Assembly: GCF_003944705.1 (NCBI RefSeq)
Contig: NZ_RWIS01000022.1
Location: forward strand, 1-43,397
Source: Hymenobacter metallilatus
GTDB taxonomy: Bacteria; Bacteroidota; Bacteroidia; Cytophagales; Hymenobacteraceae
DNA length: 43,397 nt
Direction of reading: 5' to 3'
The notes below the pieces were generated by a model. The model searched no databases. It was not told the DNA's origin and was given only the letters and a program-made list of their open reading frames with translations. The position numbers were made by a program, and so were the translations under genes. Shown one piece after another: positions 8,403 to 16,387 of this stretch (the stretch's first letter is position 1; each line of letters starts with the position of its first letter).

Positions 8403-8613
8403 CCACGCATTACGCGGATTGCGGTGGACGATTGTAGCACACGCTGTAGCTTGTGCCGTGCCCGAACTGTTTGGTCGATACTGATTCTAAGAAAAAGAGG
8501 CTTGCCAATCGGCAAGCCTCTTTTGTAGTTAATACGACTGGTTATGCGGGCGGGATGAGAGGTAAGCTACAGCGTGTGCTACAATCGTCCACCGCAATCC
8601 GCGCAATGCGTGG
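8403..8613. repeat. 50-bp inverted repeat between ung and lepB
   Basis: Arms 8403-8452 and 8564-8613 are inverted copies with one mismatch in 50. The left arm starts one base after the ung stop codon, and the right arm ends three bases before the lepB stop codon. The inner part of each arm is the GTAGCACACGCTGTAGCTT family also seen at 5227-5328. A separate terminator hairpin is nested inside. Confidence 0.92.
8493..8524. terminator. Bidirectional intrinsic terminator
   Basis: A 14-bp perfect stem (8493-8506 with 8511-8524), loop AATC, ending AAAA on the left and TTTT on the right. It serves both ung and lepB. Confidence 0.9.
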
Positions 8614-8616
8614 TCC

Positions 8617-9834
8617 TTAGTTGACCAAGTCGAACAGGCGGTTCCAGCGAATTTTCTGGGAGAAGGAAGCATTTGGGTCCACCGACAGCCAGATGAGCAC
8701 TGCCTTGCCCACGATGTGGTCGGCGGGAACAAAGCCCCAGAACCGGGAATCCAGAGAATTATGCCGGTTGTCGCCCATCATGAAGTAGTAATTCTGCTTG
8801 AAGGTGTAGCTCTTGAGCGGTTGCCCATTCTGCAGAATCTGTCCGCTGGCATCTACGCTTATTCCTTCGTTGTGCTCGTAGCGCAGAATAATTTTCTGGT
8901 AGATGGCTGAGTTTTGGGGCGTAAGCTGCACCGTCTGACCTTCCTTCGGAATTTGCAGAGGGCCGTAGTTGTCCTTATTCCAGGTTGGGAAGGGCAACGG
9001 GTTCAGCGGATTGTTGGGCTGAGAGGGAAGGTAATCGGGGTTGTTGGGGAATACTTGCTGGCCCCGCTCCGGCTGGCCGGGAGGAGTTTTTAGGTCGATG
9101 ATGCCCTTCACGTACGGCTGCTGCTTGAAATAATCGTACGCAGCCTGGGTCATGTGCACCTCGTAGCCCCGGCCGTAGTCAGTATCCGCTTGGTAAGGCA
9201 GCCCCTCCGGAGTGTCATAATTTACCACCCCATACTGCTTGAATGCAGCCAGCAGGTCGTCGTTGGCCTGCGGAATCTGCAGAAAATAGCTGCTCTGCAT
9301 TTCCGGAAAGTTCACGGCCGGCTTCCCGTTAATAAACACCTTCCCCTGCTTGATTTCCAGCGCGTCGCCGGCAATACCAATGCACCGCTTAATGTAGTTA
9401 GTGCGCAGGTCGGCGGGGTGCTGGTCCTCAAAGGGCACGTTGAACACCACCACGTCGTTGTTCTTCACTTCCGAAAAGCCCGGCAGCCGGTAGCTGGGTA
9501 GCTGAATCAGGTCGGAATAGCTTTTCAGGTTAGTGCCCCAGATAGTTTGATGCGTGAGCGGGACCTGCAGAGGTGTTTGGGGAGTGCGCGGCCCGTAGTG
9601 CAGCTTGCTCACAAACAGGTAGTCGCCTACCAGCAAGGAATGCTCCATGGAGGGCGTGGGGATGGTATAGGCCTCGAACGTAGCCCAGCGGATGAGCGTA
9701 GCCGCAACTACGGCAAACAGGATGGCATCACCCCACTCACGCGCGGCGCTTTTACGTTTTTTCGGTTCCTTGCCAGGAGTGGCGGGAGTTGGAGGATTTT
9801 TCTCGAGGTATTTCTCCCAGGATTGTACTGCCAT
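8617..9834 (-). CDS. lepB: Signal peptidase I
   Basis: The inner-membrane serine protease that cleaves Sec/Tat signal peptides. The 405-aa protein has a cytoplasmic Lys/Pro-rich head and one membrane segment at about 36-54. The catalytic serine S62 lies in TIPTPSMEHSLLVGDYLFV, the general base K149 in YIKRCIG, and the C-terminal signature GDNRHNSLDSRFWG is near residue 355. It is longer than the E. coli enzyme because of a large insertion (about 170-310) in the periplasmic domain, as commonly seen in Bacteroidota LepB. It lies downstream of dapB on the same strand, as is usual in the phylum. Confidence 0.96.
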   Translation of the reverse strand: MAVQSWEKYLEKNPPTPATPGKEPKKRKSAAREWGDAILFAVVAATLIRWATFEAYTIPTPSMEHSLLVGDYLFVSKLHYGPRTPQTPLQVPLTHQTIWGTNLKSYSDLIQLPSYRLPGFSEVKNNDVVVFNVPFEDQHPADLRTNYIKRCIGIAGDALEIKQGKVFINGKPAVNFPEMQSSYFLQIPQANDDLLAAFKQYGVVNYDTPEGLPYQADTDYGRGYEVHMTQAAYDYFKQQPYVKGIIDLKTPPGQPERGQQVFPNNPDYLPSQPNNPLNPLPFPTWNKDNYGPLQIPKEGQTVQLTPQNSAIYQKIILRYEHNEGISVDASGQILQNGQPLKSYTFKQNYYFMMGDNRHNSLDSRFWGFVPADHIVGKAVLIWLSVDPNASFSQKIRWNRLFDLVN

Positions 9835-9917
9835 AATGAGTCAGAAGCCAGAAAAGTGAGGGTTGCCGGCTCTGGCCGGCTCCGTTCCGGATGAACGCCG
9901 GAAGATGCGAAATAATG

Positions 9918-9992
9918 CTGGTTGATTGTTGGTTGCTGGTTGTTGATTGTTTCGCAATTCAAGTCCAGTCAGCAACCAACAACTAACAATCA
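9918..9992. repeat. GTTG-rich imperfect inverted repeat
   Basis: Short GTTGATTGTTGGTTGCTGG-like words on the left and their complement on the right (from about 9969). The dapB stop codon (9990-9992) lies at its right edge. A related element is at 13722-13805. Confidence 0.65.
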
Positions 9993-10709
9993 TAAGCCCA
10001 ACAGGTCCTGCATACCAAACACGCCCCGGCGGCCCGGCAGCCACTCGGCGGCCAGCAGGGCGCCCTGCACGAATCCGTCGCGGGTGTGGGCTTCGTGTTT
10101 CAGCTCGATGGAGTCGGCGGCCGAGGAGTAGGTAACGATGTGGGTGCCCACCACCGTGCCTTCGCGCTCCGAGAGGATAGCCAGCTCCTGCGGGGCGCTG
10201 GCCGCCTCGTTGCGCCAGGTAGTTTTGCCCGGGAAGTTGCGCAGAATGCCTTCGGCAGCCGTAAGCGCTGTGCCGCTGGGCTGGTCGACTTTCTGGGTAT
10301 GGTGAATTTCCCGTACCTGCACGTCGTAGCCGCCAAACTGGTGCATTTTGGCAGCTATGTACTCATTGAAGTGAAAGAACAGATTCACGCCCACGCTGTA
10401 GTTGGAGGCATAGAACAGGGGCGTGCCGGTCTGCTGGCTCAGGGCCTGGGCCTCGGCAAAGTGGTGCAGCCAGCCCGTGGAGCCGCATACCACCGGAATT
10501 CCCTGCTTCAGGCAGGCTGTTACATTTTGAAAGGCCGCATCGGGGTGGGTAAATTCGATGGCCGCATCGGCCTCGGCCGCCGTAAAGTCGGAAATCCGTA
10601 CATCGGGCCGGGAGGGGTCCACGATACCGGCAATCTGGTGGCCGCGGGCTAGGGCCTGGGCTTCAATGGCCCGGCCCATTTTACCGTAGCCAATCAACAG
10701 GAGCTTCAT
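9990..10709 (-). CDS. dapB: 4-hydroxy-tetrahydrodipicolinate reductase
   Basis: Reduces hydroxy-tetrahydrodipicolinate with NAD(P)H in lysine and diaminopimelate synthesis. The 239-aa protein has the nucleotide-binding GYGKMG at 7-12, CGSTGW at 75-80, and the catalytic and substrate motif EIHHTQKVDQPSGTA with H136/H137 and K140. The length fits the short Bacteroidota form. It lies between DUF5683 and lepB, a conserved neighbourhood in this phylum. Confidence 0.96.
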   Translation of the reverse strand: MKLLLIGYGKMGRAIEAQALARGHQIAGIVDPSRPDVRISDFTAAEADAAIEFTHPDAAFQNVTACLKQGIPVVCGSTGWLHHFAEAQALSQQTGTPLFYASNYSVGVNLFFHFNEYIAAKMHQFGGYDVQVREIHHTQKVDQPSGTALTAAEGILRNFPGKTTWRNEAASAPQELAILSEREGTVVGTHIVTYSSAADSIELKHEAHTRDGFVQGALLAAEWLPGRRGVFGMQDLLGL

Positions 10710-10772
10710 GTAAGAGTAATTTCAGGTAAGCAAGTTCAGCAGGCCGCCGCCGGGCCACTCCGCCGAAACACG

Positions 10773-11402
10773 TTATTTCAGGCGAAGGGTCAGGGCCAGG
10801 CCAGCTCCTGGCGCGGTGGTCTGCGTAGGCAGCACCGCCGGGTCGAGGCGCAGGCTCAGGTCGTCGCCAATGTCAAAGTCGCGCAGGTGAGCGGCCACCA
10901 GCGCATCCAGAATTGTCACGCCGTACACCAGCGCGTTGTAGGCAATGAAGGAGTCCCGGTAGCGGCGGTAAAAGATTACGCCCCGCTGGATATTCTCAAT
11001 GCTGGTTTCTTTGCTTACGCGCGCCCCGGACAGGTTGGGAATGGGCGTACCATTCAGGTAAGCTTTCTTGCCGTTCGAGTATTCCTTGTACCGGCTCTGA
11101 TAGAGAAACAGCCCGTAGCCAGTAGCACCCAGTCCTCCGTACACCAGTGGCAGCTTCCAGTATTGGCGGTTGTAAATCTGGCCGGAACCCGGCAGCACCA
11201 GAGCCAGCAAGGTGGCTTTCTGGGGCCGCGTTACGCGCCTGCCAAACAGCTTCTCCGTACGCCGCAACGAATCCGAGACCGAATTGCTGGATACCCGGGA
11301 AGAGTCGGGGCCGGCAGTAACGGTTTGGGCGTACGCTGACTGGCCAAACAGCACAGCGAATACAGAAAGTAGTACAGCGGCGGTAATACGAACAGAAGCC
11401 AT
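10773..11402 (-). CDS. DUF5683 protein, exported
   Basis: A 209-aa protein with a cleavable signal peptide (about 1-25, ending QSAYAQ). A domain of about 120 residues then includes PQKATLLALVLPGSGQIYNRQYWKLP, the characteristic start of DUF5683 proteins, with two hydrophobic segments (about 63-75 and 86-101). Function is unknown. Between parB and dapB it is a regular Bacteroidota neighbour. The window's 63 bp to dapB and 48 bp from parB suggest a shared transcript. Confidence 0.88.
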   Translation of the reverse strand: MASVRITAAVLLSVFAVLFGQSAYAQTVTAGPDSSRVSSNSVSDSLRRTEKLFGRRVTRPQKATLLALVLPGSGQIYNRQYWKLPLVYGGLGATGYGLFLYQSRYKEYSNGKKAYLNGTPIPNLSGARVSKETSIENIQRGVIFYRRYRDSFIAYNALVYGVTILDALVAAHLRDFDIGDDLSLRLDPAVLPTQTTAPGAGLALTLRLK

Positions 11403-11450
11403 AGCAGTAGAAAGAAAGAGGCGGAACGAGGTTCCGCCCTTTAATAGTAT

Positions 11451-12401
11451 CTAGGCTGGCTGCAGAATGTGCAGGATGCGCTGCATGTCCTCCACCGAGT
11501 CGAAGACAATTTTGATTTCGCCTCGGCCCTGGGGGCCAGGTTTCACGAGTACCCGGCTGCCAAAACGCTCCGAAAGGTGCCGTTCGGCCCGTTTCAGTTC
11601 GGCCGGCGGCACAGCGGGCGTGGCAGGTTGCGTGGGCTTCTTTTCAGTGTCGGCCGCGCCGCCGGTACGCACCAGCTGCTCCACGCGGCGCACCGACAGC
11701 TCCTCCGCCACGATGCGGCGGAACAGGGCCAGCTGCTGGTCCATGCTGTCGATGTTGATGAGGGCACGGGCGTGACCCATGCTAATCACACTGTCGCGCA
11801 GGCCAATCTGAATATCGGGCGGAAGCTTGAGCAGGCGCAGGTAGTTGGTTACCGTGGAGCGGTTCTTGCCCACCCGGTCGCCTAGCTCTTCCTGCTTCAG
11901 GTTACACTCGCTTACCAAACGCTGGTAGCTGAGGGCTATTTCGATGGCATTGAGGTTTTCGCGCTGAATGTTCTCAATCAGGGCCATTTCCAGCATCTGC
12001 TGGTCGTCGGCCTTGCGGATGTAGGCTGGAATGGCATCCAGCCCGGCCAGCTTGGAGGCCTGCAGGCGCCGCTCCCCGCTGATGAGCTGGTAGGAGTTGG
12101 TGCCGGTCTGGCGTACCGTAACGGGCTGAATAATACCCTGAATCTTAATGCTCTCGGCCAGTTCCTGCAGGGCGTCCTGGTCGAAGTGGGTACGGGGCTG
12201 GTAGGGGTTGGCCTGAATCTGGCCCACCGGAATCAGGCCCACGGAGTTGACGGGGTGGGGCACCAGGCCGAGCCGCTCGCTCTTTTTCTCGTAGCTGCCT
12301 TCAATCAGGGCATTCAGACCCCGCCCCAGGCCCCCAATCTTACGCTTAGGCGCTGCCGCAGCGGCGGCCGGAATATTCTTCTCTTCGTTTTTCTCAGACA
12401 T
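11451..12401 (-). CDS. parB: Chromosome-partitioning protein ParB
   Basis: Binds parS, spreads as a CTP-dependent clamp and stimulates ParA during chromosome segregation. The 316-aa product begins with the ParA-activating peptide KIGGLGRGLNALI (21-33). The ParB/Srx domain follows with NPYQPRTHFD (65-74) and the CTP-binding box SGERRLQASKLAG (108-120; the usual GERRxRA has Q here), then the helix-turn-helix around 168-195 and a C-terminal dimerisation domain. I choose the ATG at 12401 (MSEKNEE); one at 12413 adds four residues. A parS-like split site lies 83 bp upstream. It is separated from parA by an extra gene and a terminator. Confidence 0.96.
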   Translation of the reverse strand: MSEKNEEKNIPAAAAAAPKRKIGGLGRGLNALIEGSYEKKSERLGLVPHPVNSVGLIPVGQIQANPYQPRTHFDQDALQELAESIKIQGIIQPVTVRQTGTNSYQLISGERRLQASKLAGLDAIPAYIRKADDQQMLEMALIENIQRENLNAIEIALSYQRLVSECNLKQEELGDRVGKNRSTVTNYLRLLKLPPDIQIGLRDSVISMGHARALINIDSMDQQLALFRRIVAEELSVRRVEQLVRTGGAADTEKKPTQPATPAVPPAELKRAERHLSERFGSRVLVKPGPQGRGEIKIVFDSVEDMQRILHILQPA

Positions 12402-12447
12402 ACCTGCAAGCAACGCCCACCCAATAGCACGGAGTGGAAGCGGGAGT

Positions 12448-12455
12448 CAAAAATA
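12448..12455 (-). promoter_or_regulatory. Putative -7 box of parB
   Basis: Read leftward, TATTTTTG matches TAnnTTTG about 47 bases before the parB ATG. No TTG at the expected -33 position. Because a terminator lies between the upstream gene and parB, parB needs its own promoter. Confidence 0.5.
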
Positions 12456-12483
12456 CACAAACGCCCGGGATGCTGGAGAATTT

Positions 12484-12513
12484 TGTTCCACGCCAAAGAA
12501 AAATCGTGGAACA
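12484..12513. promoter_or_regulatory. Split parS-like site upstream of parB
   Basis: TGTTCCACG (12484-12492) and CGTGGAACA (12505-12513) are perfect inverted 9-mers. Together they carry the two halves of the widespread parS palindrome TGTTCCACGTGGAACA, but a 12-bp AT-rich spacer separates them. The site is 29 bp upstream of the putative parB -7 box. It could be a ParB autoregulatory operator, an altered parS, or a plain hairpin. Confidence 0.6.
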
Positions 12514-12528
12514 TGCTGGTAAAAAGCA

Positions 12529-12560
12529 GGCCGGCCAGCAACTTAAGTTACTGGCCGGCC
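12529..12560 (-). terminator. Terminator between the S1-like gene and parB
   Basis: A 16-bp inverted repeat with GGCCGGCC ends (12529-12544 and 12545-12560, one mismatch), followed leftward by GCTTTTTACC on the minus strand. It should end the parA transcript before parB. Confidence 0.8.
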
Positions 12561-12567
12561 TTATTAA

Positions 12568-12891
12568 TCATATTCTCCCAACAACCACTTGGTGCCAAGG
12601 CGTGTCAAAACCAGTTAGCCTTCCACTGATTTCACTTCCCAAAGGGGGGTAGTCGTCCGGGAAAATCATGCCGCCCTCTGCTTTCCCAAAATCAGGAACA
12701 TTCATGCGGACCGCAAAGCCAATATGGGCATCGAAAAAGATGCCGAAATGAGTGCGGGCAAAAATCTTTCCGGTCAGGACAGACGCAATAGGCAGCTTTT
12801 CCTGTAACATCTGCCAAGCAACCAGCTTTTCGCTAGAGGGAAGCAAATAGCTGAGTTGAAAGGGCGGATTCTCACCGAATTCCCATGTCAT
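12568..12891 (-). CDS. Small S1/OB-fold-like protein between parA and parB
   Basis: A 107-aa protein not assigned with certainty. The stretch GKIFARTHFGIFFDAHIGF, then MNVPDF, then FPDDYPPLGSEISGRLTGFD and QVVVG follows the strand pattern of S1 RNA-binding domains (G-x-V, FGxFVDL, vG-x-x-V). It resembles small single-S1-domain proteins known in bacteria. Its ATG lies 7 nt after the parA stop codon, so it is probably cotranscribed with parA. Upstream in-frame ATG at 12948 would overlap parA and has an unlikely Arg-rich N-terminus. A terminator follows it. It could also be an immunity-like single-domain protein; function is not readable. Confidence 0.7.
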   Translation of the reverse strand: MTWEFGENPPFQLSYLLPSSEKLVAWQMLQEKLPIASVLTGKIFARTHFGIFFDAHIGFAVRMNVPDFGKAEGGMIFPDDYPPLGSEISGRLTGFDTPWHQVVVGRI

Positions 12892-12898
12892 ACCGGAA

Positions 12899-13711
12899 CT
12901 ACGCAGCCGTATCCTCGGTAGCTTGCTCCGGCTCACCAGCGGCCTCAATGTTCTTTTCCACGATTTCGCGGGCCAGGTTCAGGTAGCTGATGCTGCCTTT
13001 ACTTTCGGCGTCGTGCAGGATAACGGGAATGCCGAAGCTCGGCGACTCCGACAGCTTCACGTTGCGCGGAATGATGGTATCGAACACCAACTGCTGGAAA
13101 TGCAGCTTTACTTCCTCTACTACCTGGTTGCTCAGGCGCAGGCGCACATCGTACATCGTGAGCAGGATGCCCTCAATTTCCAGCTCCTCATTGAGGCGGC
13201 TCTGGATGATTTTGATGGTATTGAGCAGCTTGCCCAAGCCTTCAAGGGCAAAATACTCGCACTGCACCGGAATAATGACGGAATGCGCGGCGGTAAGGGC
13301 ATTCACGGTAATCAAACCCAGGGAAGGGGAGCAGTCGATAATAATGAAATCGTACTGGTCGGCCAGGGGGCGCAGGGCCTCCTTCATCTTTTCCTCCCGG
13401 TTGGGCAGGTTTATCATTTCTACTTCCGCCCCTACCAGGTCAATGTGGGAGGGCATCAGGTCGAGGTGGGGGAGCAGGGTGGTTTGCAGGATGATATCCT
13501 GGGCGTTGATGCCGTCCACCATGCACTCGTAGATGCTGTTCTGAATATCCTTCGGGTCGAAGCCCACGCCGGAGGTGGCATTAGCCTGCGGATCGGCATC
13601 CACGAGCAGGGTCCGATATTCCAGCGCCGCCAGGGAGGCCGCGAGGTTAATCGAGGAGGTGGTTTTGCCGACCCCACCCTTTTGGTTGGCTACCGCAATG
13701 ATTTTGCCCAT
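12899..13711 (-). CDS. parA: Chromosome-partitioning ATPase ParA (Soj)
   Basis: A Walker-type ATPase that drives origin segregation with ParB on the nucleoid. The 270-aa protein has the deviant Walker A KGGVGKTT at 11-18 with the signature lysine, Walker A' LVDADPQANAT from 36, and Walker B IIIDCSPSLG at about 124-133. It has no N-terminal DNA-binding extension, so it is the chromosomal type. Followed by the small S1-like gene. Confidence 0.96.
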   Translation of the reverse strand: MGKIIAVANQKGGVGKTTSSINLAASLAALEYRTLLVDADPQANATSGVGFDPKDIQNSIYECMVDGINAQDIILQTTLLPHLDLMPSHIDLVGAEVEMINLPNREEKMKEALRPLADQYDFIIIDCSPSLGLITVNALTAAHSVIIPVQCEYFALEGLGKLLNTIKIIQSRLNEELEIEGILLTMYDVRLRLSNQVVEEVKLHFQQLVFDTIIPRNVKLSESPSFGIPVILHDAESKGSISYLNLAREIVEKNIEAAGEPEQATEDTAA

Positions 13712-13721
13712 TTCGCTTTAG

Positions 13722-13805
13722 TTGTCAGTTGTTAGTCGTCAGTTGTCAGGAAGGTTGCGGGCTGTCGATTGTCAGGGAATTGACAACCAACAACTGACAA
13801 CTCAC
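13722..13805. repeat. GTTGTCAG-type tandem and inverted repeat
   Basis: Words such as AGTTGTCAGTTGTTAG on the left and their inverted form (AACAACTGACAACTCAC) on the right, imperfect. The UPF0173 stop codon (13802-13804) lies in the right arm. Same style as 9918-9992, so part of one dispersed family. Confidence 0.7.
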
Positions 13806-14479
13806 AACGAAATCGTTTCGCCAATGGCCAGCAGCCGCAACTCTTTGCCGGCCCGGGTTGCCTTGGCCTGCGCCTCGGCGTGGTTGATGGTAATAACCGG
13901 AAACGAATCGTAGTGCATGCCAATGATTGTGGGGGTGCCAACCCAGTCGGCTGCCACCAGCGCATCGTCGATACCCATGGTGTAATGGTCGCCGATGGGG
14001 AGGATGCTGAAATCCAGCGCGTACCGCTCCCCCAGTATTTTCATGTCGTAGGTGAGGGCCGTGTCGCCGGCGAAATAAAAGGTTTTGCCTTCTGCCTTCA
14101 CCACAAACCCTGCCGCCAGACCGGCATAGGAGCCATCGGGGAAGGAGCTGGAGTGAGCGGCCGCCACCATGGTTACACTACCAAAAGGCAGCTGCAGCGT
14201 GCCGCCCAGGTTCATCCCCGTTGTGTTCAGGCCCCTCTGACCAAACCAGCCGGCTATTTCAGCAATGGCAACCAACTGAGCGCCGGTTCGCTTGCCAATC
14301 TCCTCCGCATCGGCAATATGGTCGCCGTGACCATGCGTGATAAGGATGTAGTCGGCGGCAATGGCATCAACATCAACCTCTTTAGCCAGCGGATTAGGCC
14401 GAATAAACGGATCGAAAAGCACTTTGGTGCCACCTGTCTCCAGCAGAAAGCAGGCGTGGCCGTAGTAGGTCAGATTCAT
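13802..14479 (-). CDS. UPF0173 metal-dependent hydrolase (metallo-beta-lactamase fold)
   Basis: A 225-aa protein with the metallo-beta-lactamase fold of the UPF0173 / L-ascorbate-6-phosphate-lactonase-like group. The zinc motif THGHGDH is at 48-54; a second ligand region is FAGDTAL (about 140), and the C-terminal histidine lies in GMHYDSFP. The substrate is unknown. I use the ATG of MNLTYYGHACFLLETGG, the usual family N-terminus; the longer open frame upstream adds 23 residues of no family character. Divergent from the solute-binding lipoprotein. Confidence 0.9.
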   Translation of the reverse strand: MNLTYYGHACFLLETGGTKVLFDPFIRPNPLAKEVDVDAIAADYILITHGHGDHIADAEEIGKRTGAQLVAIAEIAGWFGQRGLNTTGMNLGGTLQLPFGSVTMVAAAHSSSFPDGSYAGLAAGFVVKAEGKTFYFAGDTALTYDMKILGERYALDFSILPIGDHYTMGIDDALVAADWVGTPTIIGMHYDSFPVITINHAEAQAKATRAGKELRLLAIGETISL

Positions 14480-14529
14480 AGAAAACAGAGCAGGACAAGC
14501 AGCCAGTGGGCTGCAAACCCCGGATGGGA

Positions 14530-14545
14530 TACCTTTGCAAATATA
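14530..14545. promoter_or_regulatory. Face-to-face -7 boxes
   Basis: A rightward TACCTTTG (14530-14537) is immediately followed by the complement of a leftward TATATTTG (14545 to 14538). They point at the divergent genes starting at 14564 and 14479. No clear -33 TTG is seen for either, so strength and use are uncertain. Confidence 0.6.
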
Positions 14546-14563
14546 CATTGTTTCGCCGTTCCC

Positions 14564-16237
14564 ATGTTTCCGTTTTCGCGCCGTGCTGTTGGTTTTGCTC
14601 TGTTACTGCCCGGGCTGCTGGCCGCCTGCTCCGAACCGACGGCTACCACCGATGCCCGGCGGGTTTTTCGCTACAACCAACCCGAAAGCCTCACGTCGCT
14701 GGATCCGGCCTTTGCCCGCAACCAGGCCAATACCTGGGCCGTGACCCAGCTCTACAACGGCCTGGTAGAGCTGGATGACAGCCTGAAGCCCGGCCCTGCT
14801 GTGGCCCGCCGCTACGAAATCAGCCCCAATGGCCGCCGCTATACCTTTACGTTGCGCCCCAACGTGCGCTTTCACGATAACGCCGTATTTCCCGGGGGCA
14901 AGGGGCGGCGCGTGACGGCCCAGGACTTTGTGTACTCGTTCCGGCGGCTGCTGGATGGGGCTACGGCCAGCCCCGGCGGCTGGATTTTCCGGGGCAAGGT
15001 GCTGGAGAAGGCCGATGGGGAGCCGTCGGATACCTGCTTTGTGGCCGTGAACGACTCCACGCTGCGCATTTACCTCAAGGAGCCTTTTATTCCGTTCCTC
15101 GGAATTCTGACCATGCCCTATGCCTACGTGGTGCCGCGGGAGGCGGTGCAGCGCTGGGGTAAAGACTTCCGGGAGCACCCGGTGGGCACGGGACCGTTTC
15201 GGTTTAAGGAGTGGGACGAGGGCAACGCCATCATTTACCACCGCAACCCTGCCTACTGGAAAAAGGATGCCGATGGAAAGCCGCTGCCCTACCTCGATGC
15301 CGTGCAAATCAGCTTTATCCAGGACCGCAAGACGGAGTTCCTGACCTTTATGCAGGGTAAGCTCGACTTTCTGAGCGGCATCCGCAGCGGCTCGCGGGAC
15401 CTGATCATGTACCCCGACGGCACCGTACGAGAGGATTTCAAGGGCAAGTTCCGGCTACAGAAGGTACCTTACCTGAACACCGAGTACCTGGGCATGCAGC
15501 AGGACCTCACCAATCTGCGCGGCGACAATCTGACCACCGGCAAGGCGCTGCAGGACAAGCGCGTGCGCCAGGCCCTGAACTACGCCCTCAACAAGCCCGA
15601 GTTTCTGGCCTATTTCCTCAATAACGTGGGCAAGCCCGGCAACTCGGGCTTCGTACCGGCCTCACTGCCCTCGTTCAGCGCCGAAAAGGTGCCTGGCTAC
15701 ACCTACCAGCCCGAAAAGGCGCGGCAACTGCTGCGCGCCGCCGGCTACAGCCCCGGCAAGCCCCTGCGCCTGCGCCTGAACACGGTGGCCGAGAGCAAGG
15801 AGTTTTGCGAGTACTACCAGAAAAAGTGGGCCGACGTGGGCGTGCAGGTGGAAATTGACGTGAACCAGGGCGCAGCCCACGGCGAAATGATTGACAACGG
15901 CCGCGCCGCCTTCTTTACCCGCAGCTGGCTGGGCGACTACCCCGACGCCGAAAACTACCTGGCCCTGTTCTACAGCCCCAACTTCGCCCCGGCCGGCCCC
16001 AACAAAACCCACTTCAAGCGCCCCGCCTACGACCAGCTTTACCAGCAGGCCAAGCTGGAGCAGGACGCCGCCCGCCGCTATGCCCTCTATCAGCAAATGG
16101 ACCGCCTGGTAACCGAGGAGTGCCCCGTCATTGCCGTGTACTACGACGAAGTGGTGCGCCTCACCCAGAACAACGTGCAAGGCCTCACCCCCAACCCCAT
16201 GAACCAGCTGGTGCTGGAACGGGTGAAAAAGAATTAA
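14564..16237 (+). CDS. Oligopeptide-type ABC transporter substrate-binding lipoprotein
   Basis: A 557-aa family 5 solute-binding protein (SBP_bac_5, DppA/OppA type). It should capture peptides or similar solutes in the periplasm. The lipoprotein signal ends LLPGLLAAC with C22 lipidated. Typical family blocks include LTSLDPAFA, YNGLVELDDSLKPGPAVARR, YTFTLRPNVRFHDNAVF, VTAQDFVYSFRRLLD, and VRQALNYALNKPEFL. The start at 14564 gives the signal peptide; the same frame runs open for 228 codons upstream, but that part is antisense to UPF0173. No permease or ATPase is adjacent. The stop codon lies in a long inverted repeat. Confidence 0.93.
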   Translation: MFPFSRRAVGFALLLPGLLAACSEPTATTDARRVFRYNQPESLTSLDPAFARNQANTWAVTQLYNGLVELDDSLKPGPAVARRYEISPNGRRYTFTLRPNVRFHDNAVFPGGKGRRVTAQDFVYSFRRLLDGATASPGGWIFRGKVLEKADGEPSDTCFVAVNDSTLRIYLKEPFIPFLGILTMPYAYVVPREAVQRWGKDFREHPVGTGPFRFKEWDEGNAIIYHRNPAYWKKDADGKPLPYLDAVQISFIQDRKTEFLTFMQGKLDFLSGIRSGSRDLIMYPDGTVREDFKGKFRLQKVPYLNTEYLGMQQDLTNLRGDNLTTGKALQDKRVRQALNYALNKPEFLAYFLNNVGKPGNSGFVPASLPSFSAEKVPGYTYQPEKARQLLRAAGYSPGKPLRLRLNTVAESKEFCEYYQKKWADVGVQVEIDVNQGAAHGEMIDNGRAAFFTRSWLGDYPDAENYLALFYSPNFAPAGPNKTHFKRPAYDQLYQQAKLEQDAARRYALYQQMDRLVTEECPVIAVYYDEVVRLTQNNVQGLTPNPMNQLVLERVKKN

Positions 16238-16364
16238 AAATTGGGCTGGTCATCCTGAGCTTGCGAAGGACCTTGCTGCGTATGAACAAGTCGTTGTTAC
16301 GATGGTCGTTCAATCGTTAAAAAGTCCTTCGCAAGCTCAGGATGACCAGCCCAATTTTTAATTC
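16231..16364. repeat. 44-bp inverted repeat between the SBP gene and the SDR gene
   Basis: Arms 16231-16274 and 16321-16364 match with one mismatch. Each arm has an AATTAAAAATT end and a GGTCATCCTGAGCTTGCGAAGGAC core. The SBP stop codon (16235-16237) lies inside the left arm. A further copy of the core lies at 17389-17411. The AATTAAAAATT part also recurs at 32392-32508. Confidence 0.92.
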
Positions 16365-16387
16365 TTCATTCTTAATTTTTAATTGAA

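Noticed and set aside
12484..12513. Terminator reading of the TGTTCCACG/CGTGGAACA hairpin
   Set aside because: No T tract next to it and a dedicated terminator lies at 12529-12560; parS similarity is more informative.
12923..13735. Long plus-strand frame opposite parA (270 codons)
   Set aside because: Mirror frame of a well-supported gene in high-G+C DNA; no domain.
9918..13805. GTTGTCAG/GTTGATTG repeats as a CRISPR array
   Set aside because: Units are short, imperfect, partly inverted and without regular unique spacers; no cas genes.
13880..14563. Upstream extension (228 codons) of the SBP reading frame
   Set aside because: Antisense to UPF0173 with no family signature; the lipoprotein signal starts at 14564.
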